Assembly: GCA_946886645.1 (NCBI GenBank)
Contig: CAMPIY010000138.1
Span: 1-5,003 of the forward strand
DNA length: 5,003 bases
Direction of reading: 5' to 3'
Source of the DNA: an uncultured Sphingomonas sp.
GTDB lineage: Bacteria > Pseudomonadota > Alphaproteobacteria > Sphingomonadales > Sphingomonadaceae
Shown here: positions 1 to 5,003 of the stretch, in pieces
Numbering within the stretch: the first letter of the stretch is position 1
Layout: every line of letters starts with the position of its first letter
The notes under the pieces: generated by a model
What the model was told of the DNA's origin: nothing
Database searches by the model: none
Seen by the model: only the letters and a program-made list of their open reading frames with translations
Made by a program: the position numbers and the translations under genes

Positions 1-204
1 GTCCTTGATGAGGAGGTTCGACCCGGCGACCTCCTCCTCGACCCGCTCCATCTGCTGCCAGAGGCCCTTCTCGTCCTGGTCGACCGCACGGTATCCGGGC
101 CCGATCAGAGGGACCATGTCCTTGGGCAAGATGCGCGCCTGCGCGAGGCCAGCGGTCATGGCCAGTCCGCCACCAAGCAAGGCTCGGCGCGACAGAGCGC
201 TCAC
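1..204 (-). CDS. N-terminal fragment of an exported protein, probably an M48-type metalloprotease (partial)
   Basis: An open frame of 68 codons starts with GTG at 204 and runs off the left edge, so the 3' part is missing. The start overlaps the upstream lipoprotein stop as GTGA (204-201), and a weak AAGGG lies 7 bases before it. Residues 3-10 read ALSRRALL, close to the twin-arginine (Tat) consensus. A short Gly/Ala/Leu-rich stretch follows and ends in AQA at about residue 23, a good signal peptidase I site. The mature part has a conserved-looking acidic region (GLWQQMERVEEEVAG, 47-61) followed by SNLLIKD. This resembles the segment just before the protease domain in exported M48 metallopeptidases of sphingomonads. 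That assignment is from memory of the family: the HExxH zinc motif would lie beyond the window, so the function is inference. The later ATG codons at residues 16 and 30 would destroy the signal and are unlikely starts. Translational coupling suggests it acts with the lipoprotein in the periplasm. Confidence 0.72.
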   Translation of the reverse strand, partial: MSALSRRALLGGGLAMTAGLAQARILPKDMVPLIGPGYRAVDQDEKGLWQQMERVEEEVAGSNLLIKD

Positions 205-968
205 TTCGAAGCCCTTTGCCGGACGTTGCGGCCCGGCTTCATCCGGTCGAGCAGGCGATCGACCATCTGCGCCGCGCCCGCGTCGGTGCGGATGTCACCC
301 ATCTTGATGCCAGCGATCTGGCTTCCCGCCTGGAGCACGTTGAACCAGACCACCTCGCCGGTGCGAAGATCGACCAGGCTGGCATAGGCGAACTGGCCAG
401 CCCCGCCGATGTTGGGCGCGCAGAAGCCGACGAAACAGCCTGCCGCGCCGAGGACCTGCAGCACGACCCGGCCGTCAGAAGCGAAGCTGTCCTCGGCGTG
501 GAGGAACAGCGCATAGTCGTAACCGGTGCGGCGTCCGAGCGCGACGGCGTCTTCGCCCAGCGTCCAGTCCAGGCCCTTGTTGCGCTTGGTCGGCAGATAG
601 GCGCCCGAATAGCGATGAAGCGCGATGGAGCTTCCGACCGCATAGTGAAGCCGCTCAAGGTCGGCGATGGTCTCGGCATCCACTCCGGGAAGGGAATCGC
701 GCCGATCGAGGACCAGCACGTTGCCGCCCCGCGCCGCCTGCTGGGCGCGCAGAGCTGTGAGCAGCTTGGCGCGCGCCGTCTCGGTCCAGTCCGCACGCGG
801 CTCGACCAATCCGCCTGTTGTTACCGATCCGACGGTCACGTCGGGCCGCATGACGAGGAGCTTGTAGTCGCCCTGCGGTGGCGAGAATTCGACGTCGGCA
901 TATTGGCGCGTCTGGACGCAGCCGGACAGTGCGACGGTTAGCAAAAGCGCGATACCCAACCGGCGCAT
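201..968 (-). CDS. Outer-membrane-type lipoprotein of unrecognised family
   Basis: The product is 255 residues. It starts with a basic MRR, a hydrophobic stretch (4-14) and the lipobox L-S-G-C with the lipidated Cys at 17; residue +2 is Val, which does not signal inner-membrane retention. I do not recognise the family. The mature part looks like a mixed alpha/beta domain: strand KLLVM (36-40), a helix-rich region (60-82), strand NVLVLDR (83-89), strand YDYALFLHAED (150-160), a Cys pair CFVGFC (178-183) that could form a disulfide, then LVDLRTGEVVWFN (198-210). This last pattern recurs in CsgG/TolB-like envelope lipoproteins that sense or assemble at the outer membrane; the resemblance is weak and is inference. 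The C-terminus is a basic helix (231-255). The ATG start has a strong SD, GGAGG, 5 bases upstream. The gene lies 75 bases after the phosphatase and overlaps the next gene by 4 bases. The gap (969-1043) holds only weak hairpins and no clear terminator, so read-through from the phosphatase gene is possible. Confidence 0.86.
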   Translation of the reverse strand: MRRLGIALLLTVALSGCVQTRQYADVEFSPPQGDYKLLVMRPDVTVGSVTTGGLVEPRADWTETARAKLLTALRAQQAARGGNVLVLDRRDSLPGVDAETIADLERLHYAVGSSIALHRYSGAYLPTKRNKGLDWTLGEDAVALGRRTGYDYALFLHAEDSFASDGRVVLQVLGAAGCFVGFCAPNIGGAGQFAYASLVDLRTGEVVWFNVLQAGSQIAGIKMGDIRTDAGAAQMVDRLLDRMKPGRNVRQRASK

Positions 969-973
969 GAGCC

Positions 974-978
974 CCTCC
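974..978 (-). promoter_or_regulatory. Ribosome binding site of the lipoprotein gene
   Basis: GGAGG, within a longer GGGGAGGGG run, ends 5 bases before the ATG at 968-966. It is a near-perfect anti-SD match and supports this ATG as the start, consistent with the lipoprotein signal peptide directly after it. Confidence 0.8.
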
Positions 979-1043
979 CCGATCAGAACCTCTGAGGGAA
1001 AGGACTGACTCCGCTTTACGGAAAAGGCAAGCGATTCAAATGG

Positions 1044-2690
1044 CTAACGCGCCGGACAGGATGTGCCTTCGATCGAAATGCAATGGCCGTCGATCTTGCT
1101 GGCATCGATCGCCAGCCCCATCGACGCAGCGAGGGTTGGCATGATGTCGGCAGTCTCTATGGATTCGTTGCGGTTGGCCTGCGCCATTCCCTTGCGCCAG
1201 AACAGGATCGGAACGCGCCGGTCATAGTCCCACGGGCTGCCGTGGGTCGAAACATAGGTCTGGCTGGGGTGCCCGATCGGCATGATGTCACGTTTCATCA
1301 CGACGACGAAATCGCCGGAACGTTCGTCGTCGAACGAGGCGCGGGCGCGCTCGATCAGGCTCCATTGGTCGGGCGAGCCGGTAGGCGACGGCGCCGCCTT
1401 CAGTTGCTGGTGCGTGAAGACGGCCTCGACCATTGGATGAGCGCGATAGGCAGCGACCGCGGCCTCCAGCGCCCGCGCACGATCCGCCGCGGAAAGCTTG
1501 TGATCGATATAGATGTCGCCGAACGCGTCCCCGTAGAGCACTGGGCCGCTAAGGTTCAGCCTGGCGGCAATCGCCTTGCCCATTTCGGCGGCATAGAGCG
1601 ATGCCGGTACCCGAGCGGCGCCGGGCACGCCGTGCTCCCGTTTCCGCTCAGGGATGTCCTGCCCACCATGATCGGCGGTCAGCATCACGAGGTAGTCGAT
1701 GCCCTTGCTGTCGAGATAGCGGAAGAAATCGCCCAGAGAGCGGTCCAACGCGAACATCTGAAGGCACATCTCCGCGCCCTCCGTGCCGTAGCCGTGCCCG
1801 ACATAATCGGTCGCCGAAACGCCCACCGATATGATGTCGGTCGATGGCCCCTTGCCCAGCTGCATCTCGTCGATGAGCGCGGCGGCCAGGGCCAGCGTGG
1901 CGCCGTCCAGCTCCGGGCTAGCGCGGAAGCGCTTCAGGTCCCCCGGCTGCCGCGCGAACGCGCCGCCGCCGACGGCCAGGCCGTTGCCGCCGTCGATCGG
2001 ATAGGATTTGGCCTTGGACTGGCACAAGGCCGGCATTTGCAAGGCGGACTGATCCGTTGCGACAGCCTGCGCCACGACCGTGCGGGCGGCGGTGACCGCA
2101 CGGGGCATCCCCTGGCCCTGCAAGTCGGTGGAGAAGGTTTTTCCGTCCCAATACCAGCGCTGATCCAGAGCACGGCCGCCCATCATGACCGCGGCCCGGT
2201 CCTTGCCCGCGACCGCGACGTTCCGTGCGCCAGGCTGAGCCTGCTTGAGCAGGTCGCCCAAGGTCGGCACCCGCAAGTGATAGGGGCTGACGCGATATTC
2301 GATCGAGCTGGTGCCCGGCACCCGCTCGTCCTCGGCGCAATAGATCGACTTGTCGCTTCGCGTCTGGTCGAGGTCGAACCAGTTGTTGGCGATGATACCG
2401 GTCCGCGACGGGCGCGAGCCGGTCATGATCGTCGAATGGCCGGGGCAGGTCTCGGTGGCGTTGTGGCCCTGGTAGCCGTTGCGGAAGACGGTGCCGTTAG
2501 CCAACCGACCTATTCCGCCGAACAGCACCGGCCGATATTCGTCGAACAGATCGGCGGAGAACTGGTCGACCGAGATGGCAACGATCAGCTTGGGCGCGTT
2601 CGGGGCGAGTGGCGGCGCGGGTTGGGGTTGTGCGGCGCTGCAAGCGGTTGCGAGCACCCCGGCCAGACCGAATAATGCAACTCTACGCAT
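1044..2690 (-). CDS. PhoK/PafA-like exported alkaline phosphatase (alkaline phosphatase superfamily)
   Basis: This 548-residue enzyme should hydrolyse phosphate monoesters outside the cytoplasm, supplying phosphate. The Thr-nucleophile active site is complete: D42 (VDQF), nucleophile T81 (ETCPGH), N102 (ANNW), K163 and R165 (GKDR), D295 and H299 (DYVGH), D340-H341 (TADHGG) and H483 (STHGS). These match, at regular offsets, the residues I recall for Sphingomonas PhoK (D49, T89, N110, K171, R173, D300, H304, D345, H346, H491). The Lys-x-Arg pair favours phosphomonoesterase over the related NPP phosphodiesterases. The N-terminus MRRVALFGLAGVLATAC is a signal peptide with a possible lipobox (A-T-A-C, Cys17), so the protein may be lipid-anchored; ordinary cleavage is the alternative. 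I chose the ATG at 2690, with GGAGG 7 bases upstream. The frame stays open to 2777, but those 29 extra codons translate a palindromic repeat and would bury the signal peptide. The length is close to the roughly 560 residues of PhoK. No Pho box is visible. Confidence 0.93.
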   Translation of the reverse strand: MRRVALFGLAGVLATACSAAQPQPAPPLAPNAPKLIVAISVDQFSADLFDEYRPVLFGGIGRLANGTVFRNGYQGHNATETCPGHSTIMTGSRPSRTGIIANNWFDLDQTRSDKSIYCAEDERVPGTSSIEYRVSPYHLRVPTLGDLLKQAQPGARNVAVAGKDRAAVMMGGRALDQRWYWDGKTFSTDLQGQGMPRAVTAARTVVAQAVATDQSALQMPALCQSKAKSYPIDGGNGLAVGGGAFARQPGDLKRFRASPELDGATLALAAALIDEMQLGKGPSTDIISVGVSATDYVGHGYGTEGAEMCLQMFALDRSLGDFFRYLDSKGIDYLVMLTADHGGQDIPERKREHGVPGAARVPASLYAAEMGKAIAARLNLSGPVLYGDAFGDIYIDHKLSAADRARALEAAVAAYRAHPMVEAVFTHQQLKAAPSPTGSPDQWSLIERARASFDDERSGDFVVVMKRDIMPIGHPSQTYVSTHGSPWDYDRRVPILFWRKGMAQANRNESIETADIMPTLAASMGLAIDASKIDGHCISIEGTSCPAR

Positions 2691-2696
2691 CAACCA

Positions 2697-2702
2697 CCCT
2701 CC
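2697..2702 (-). promoter_or_regulatory. Ribosome binding site of the phosphatase gene, touching the palindrome
   Basis: GGAGGG ends 6 bases before the ATG at 2690-2688, which fixes the phosphatase start. Its first G (2702) is also the outermost base of the adjoining palindrome, so a folded stem in the mRNA would sit directly against the ribosome binding site. Confidence 0.8.
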
Positions 2703-2782
2703 GTCATTGCGAGCGGAGCGAAGCAATCCAGCTTCCCACGCTCCTTCTGGATTGCTTCGTCGCTGCGACCCTCGCAATGACG
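2702..2782. repeat. 81-base imperfect palindrome, dispersed intergenic repeat type
   Basis: The outer arms CGTCATTGCGAG (2702-2713) and CTCGCAATGACG (2771-2782) are perfect 12-base complements. The inner arms CGAAGCAATCCAG (2719-2731) and CTGGATTGCTTCG (2747-2759) are perfect 13-base complements. They are separated by an unequal interior loop (5 bases on the left, 11 on the right) and closed by a 15-base loop (2732-2746). The right internal loop contains its own short palindrome, GTCGC-T-GCGAC (2759-2769). The sequence matches a palindrome I recall as scattered between genes of many alphaproteobacteria; its translation gives the spurious peptides of the CERSEAIQ / RSNP type often found in databases. 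It begins one base after the gatB stop and ends at the phosphatase SD. It has no T-run on either side, so it is not a classical intrinsic terminator. It might act in mRNA processing or stability, or simply be a non-autonomous mobile repeat. Copy number cannot be judged from one window. Confidence 0.9.
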
Positions 2783-2783
2783 A

Positions 2784-4247
2784 TCAGTTCAGCTTCGCCC
2801 GCAACCGCTCGTTCACCACCTGCGGATTGGCCTTGCCCTGCATGGCTTTCATCGTCTGGCCGACGAAGAAGCCGAACAAAGCCTCTTTGCCATCCTTATA
2901 TTGCTGAACCTTGTCGGCGTTGGCCGCCAGGATTTCGTCGATCTTCGCATCGATCGCGCCGGTGTCGCTGGTCTGCTTTAGACCTTCGCGCTCGACGATG
3001 TCGCCGGCCGGATCGCCAGTCTCCAGCATCTTCTCGAACACCGTCTTGGCGATCGAGCCGCTGATCGTGCCGTCGGCGACCAGCTTCAAGAGGCCCGCGC
3101 CATGGGCCGGTGATACCGGGCTCTCGGCGATCGACACCCCGAGCCGGTTCAACGCCCCAAACAGCTCCGCCACGACCCAGTTCGCCGCCTGCTTGGCATC
3201 GACATCATGGCTGAGCAGCGTATCGAACCAGCCGGCCGTTTCGACCTCGGCAGTCAGCACGGAAGCGTTGTAGGCGCTGATCCCCAGCCCTTCGAACCGC
3301 TTGCGCTTGGCGTCGGGCAGTTCGGGAAGCGAGGCCCGGCAATCTTCCAGGAATGCGTCGTCCAGTTCCAGAGGGAGCAGGTCCGGATCGGGGAAATAGC
3401 GATAGTCGTGCGCGTCTTCTTTCGAGCGGAGCGGCCGAGTCACGCCCTTGTCCGGGTCGAACAGGCGGGTTTCCTGGACGATGGTGCCGCCCTCCTCGAT
3501 CACCTCGATCTGGCGGCGTGCCTCATGCTCGATCACCGCCATGGCGAAGCGGACGGAATTGACGTTCTTGGTTTCGGTCCGAGTTCCGAACTCCTCACCC
3601 GGCTTGCGAACGCTGACATTGACGTCGGCGCGCATCGAGCCTTCCTCCATATTGCCGTCGCACGAGCCGACGTAACGGAGGATTGCCCTCAACTTTCGCA
3701 GATAAGCCCCTGCTTCTGCGGGAGAACGCATGTCAGGCTTGGACACGATCTCCATGAGGGCCACGCCCGACCGGTTGAGGTCGACGTAAGACATGGTCGG
3801 ATGCTGGTCATGCATCAGCTTGCCCGCATCCTGCTCGACGTGGATGCGCTCGATGCCGATGGTCTTGGCCGAAGCCTCGTCCTTCTCGTCGGTCAGGACG
3901 GTGATTTCGCCCTCGCCCACCAGCGGATGGTAGAGCTGCGAAATCTGGTAGCCCTGCGGAAGGTCGGCGTAGAAATAATTCTTCCGGTCGAAGCGCGACC
4001 ATTTGTTGATCTTCGCGTCGATCGCCATCCCGGTCCGCACCGCCTGCCGGATGCACTCCCGGTTCGGCACCGGCAGCATTCCGGGCATCGCAGCGTCGAC
4101 CAGCGAAACCTGCGTGTTAGGCTCGGCGCCGAACGCCGTCGCCGCCCCTGAGAAAAGCTTGGCGTTGGAAACGACCTGCGCATGGACCTCGAGGCCGATC
4201 ACGACCTCCCAGTCACCCGTTTCGCCTTTGATCCGATAGTCGCTCAC
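2784..4247 (-). CDS. gatB: Aspartyl/glutamyl-tRNA amidotransferase subunit B
   Basis: GatB binds the mischarged Glu-tRNA(Gln) or Asp-tRNA(Asn), activates the carboxylate with ATP and receives ammonia from GatA within the cytoplasmic GatCAB complex. The protein is 487 residues, a normal full length. Family hallmarks in order: [13 protein letters not shown] (13-25), [16 protein letters not shown] (89-104), [12 protein letters not shown] (136-147), the signature [15 protein letters not shown] (155-169), [13 protein letters not shown] (201-213), KNVNSV (227-232) and [14 protein letters not shown] (277-290). The tail from about residue 330 is the helical GatB/YqeY tRNA-binding domain, ending in [14 protein letters not shown]. 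The start is ambiguous because three GTG codons stand in a row (4253, 4250, 4247). I chose the third: it gives MSDYRIKG, the usual sphingomonad-type N-terminus as I recall it, overlaps the gatA stop as GTGA, and lies 8 bases from GGAG, whereas the first is only 2 bases away. Tight coupling to gatA fits equal subunit amounts. Confidence 0.97.
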   Translation of the reverse strand: MSDYRIKGETGDWEVVIGLEVHAQVVSNAKLFSGAATAFGAEPNTQVSLVDAAMPGMLPVPNRECIRQAVRTGMAIDAKINKWSRFDRKNYFYADLPQGYQISQLYHPLVGEGEITVLTDEKDEASAKTIGIERIHVEQDAGKLMHDQHPTMSYVDLNRSGVALMEIVSKPDMRSPAEAGAYLRKLRAILRYVGSCDGNMEEGSMRADVNVSVRKPGEEFGTRTETKNVNSVRFAMAVIEHEARRQIEVIEEGGTIVQETRLFDPDKGVTRPLRSKEDAHDYRYFPDPDLLPLELDDAFLEDCRASLPELPDAKRKRFEGLGISAYNASVLTAEVETAGWFDTLLSHDVDAKQAANWVVAELFGALNRLGVSIAESPVSPAHGAGLLKLVADGTISGSIAKTVFEKMLETGDPAGDIVEREGLKQTSDTGAIDAKIDEILAANADKVQQYKDGKEALFGFFVGQTMKAMQGKANPQVVNERLRAKLN

Positions 4248-5003
4248 CACCACTTCTCCGCACGATGGGTGAATCCGGCCCGTTCCTCGATGGCGAGGCC
4301 GGCGTTGAGGACGCCCTGCTCGTCCAGCTCATTGCCGATCAGGTGCAGGCCCAGCGGCAGCCCCTGGCTGTCGAGCCCGCCCGGCACCGACATGGCCGGG
4401 AGCCCCGCCAGGCTCGCCGGAACGGCGAACACGTCGTTCAGATACATGGCGATCGGATCCGCGGTCTTTTCCTTGAGGCCGAACGCGGCGGACGGCGCGG
4501 TCGGGGTGAGGATTAGGTCACACTGCTCGAAAGCCTTGCGGAAGTCCTGCTTGATCAGGGAACGGACCTTCTGCGCCTTGGTGAAATAGGCGTCGTAGAA
4601 GCCCGCCGACAGCACATAGGTGCCGATCATGATGCGGCGCTTTACCTCCGCCCCGAAGCCGTCCGCGCGGGTCGCCGAATACATGGCGTCGAGGTTGCCG
4701 CCTTCCGGCACGTCGCGAAGGCCGTAACGGACGCCGTCATAGCGGGCGAGGTTCGACGAGGCTTCCGCCGGCGCGATGATATAGTAGGTCGGCAGCGCAT
4801 ATTTGGTGTGCGGCAAGCTGATCGGGACGACTTCCGCGCCTGCATCCTTCAGCCACTCGATGCCCTGGTCCCACAGCGCGTTGATCTCGTCGGGCACGCC
4901 GTCGATCCGATATTCCTTGGGAATACCGACGCGCTTACCCTTGAGATCGCTCGACAATCCCGCCTCCCAATTGGGCACGGGCAGGTCGAGCGATGTCGCA
5001 TCC
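4244..5003 (-). CDS. gatA: Glutamyl-tRNA(Gln)/aspartyl-tRNA(Asn) amidotransferase subunit A, C-terminal part (partial)
   Basis: GatA is the glutaminase subunit of GatCAB: it releases ammonia from glutamine and channels it to GatB. About 252 codons are present, roughly half of the usual 480-500 residues. The frame continues past the right edge, beginning in the window with [13 protein letters not shown]. Numbering from there, diagnostic GatA segments are [14 protein letters not shown] (22-35), [18 protein letters not shown] (73-90), [20 protein letters not shown] (115-134), LILTPTAP (163-170), the amidase C-terminal core [15 protein letters not shown] (195-209) and LPLGLHLIG (215-223). The Ser-cisSer-Lys triad of the amidase signature lies in the missing N-terminal half, so activity cannot be confirmed here. 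The GTG at 4978 is an internal valine, not a start. The stop TGA (4246-4244) lies inside the start region of gatB. The usual gatC-gatA-gatB order predicts gatC just beyond the right edge. Confidence 0.97.
   Translation of the reverse strand, partial: DATSLDLPVPNWEAGLSSDLKGKRVGIPKEYRIDGVPDEINALWDQGIEWLKDAGAEVVPISLPHTKYALPTYYIIAPAEASSNLARYDGVRYGLRDVPEGGNLDAMYSATRADGFGAEVKRRIMIGTYVLSAGFYDAYFTKAQKVRSLIKQDFRKAFEQCDLILTPTAPSAAFGLKEKTADPIAMYLNDVFAVPASLAGLPAMSVPGGLDSQGLPLGLHLIGNELDEQGVLNAGLAIEERAGFTHRAEKWW
4256..4259 (-). promoter_or_regulatory. Ribosome binding site that decides the gatB start
   Basis: GGAG, within GGAGAAG, lies inside the last codons of gatA. It is 2, 5 and 8 bases from the three consecutive GTG codons at 4253, 4250 and 4247. 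Only the third, and marginally the second, has normal spacing. The third also forms the GTGA overlap with the gatA stop, so it is the likely initiation codon. Confidence 0.65.

Noticed and set aside
216..941. 241-codon plus-strand frame opposite the lipoprotein gene
   Set aside because: It is the antisense shadow of a gene with a clear lipobox and SD; its product has no signal, motif or credible ribosome binding context.
969..1043. Possible terminator or promoter in the gap between the phosphatase and lipoprotein genes
   Set aside because: Only weak hairpins exist (TCAGA/TCTGA at 983-995 and TCCG/CGGA at 1010-1022), without a following T-run in the minus direction. No convincing -35/-10 pair could be set.
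1083..2675. 530-codon open frame on the plus strand, antisense to the phosphatase gene
   Set aside because: It mirrors a strongly supported gene, and long antisense frames are common in GC-rich DNA because of third-position GC bias. The peptide is rich in Arg, Gly, Ala and His, with no recognisable motif.
2702..2782. CRISPR repeat or intrinsic terminator reading of the palindrome
   Set aside because: There is a single copy with no spacer array, and no T-run follows the stem on either strand.
2479..3064. Plus-strand frames (142 and 151 codons) crossing the palindrome and giving LRAERSNPA or HCERSEAIQ peptides
   Set aside because: These peptides are the well-known spurious translation of this repeat type, joined to antisense sequence of gatB and the phosphatase gene.
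3207..4151. 314-codon plus-strand frame opposite gatB
   Set aside because: It is the antisense shadow of the highly conserved gatB; its composition is typical of reverse-strand translation.

Overview
The window is a GC-rich stretch of bacterial chromosome, most likely from an alphaproteobacterium of the Sphingomonas group. That placement is inference. It rests on the GatA/GatB sequence style, a phosphatase matching the Sphingomonas PhoK type at every catalytic position, and a dispersed palindrome of a kind recalled from alphaproteobacterial genomes. All five genes lie on the minus strand, so transcription runs from the right edge to the left edge.

Right to left: the C-terminal half of gatA enters at the right edge and overlaps the start of a complete gatB by a GTGA junction. 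GatA and GatB are two of the three subunits of the GatCAB amidotransferase, which makes Gln-tRNA(Gln) and/or Asn-tRNA(Asn) from mischarged precursors; gatC and the GatA catalytic triad lie outside the window. One base after the gatB stop comes an 81-base imperfect palindrome (2702-2782), whose far edge touches the Shine-Dalgarno sequence of the next gene. That gene encodes an exported PhoK/PafA-like alkaline phosphatase with a complete metal and nucleophile set and a plausible lipobox. After a 75-base gap come a small lipoprotein of unrecognised family and, coupled to it by another GTGA overlap, the first 68 codons of a protein with a twin-arginine-type signal. This last protein is probably an M48-type metalloprotease and runs off the left edge.

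The window therefore holds a housekeeping translation module followed by a set of cell-envelope genes. I see no CRISPR array, RNA gene, insertion sequence, prophage or toxin-antitoxin gene, and no clear sign of a new system. The points most worth a second look are the palindrome squeezed between gatB and the phosphatase, the coupled lipoprotein/signal-peptide pair at the left end, and the start codons, which automatic gene calling would probably misplace.
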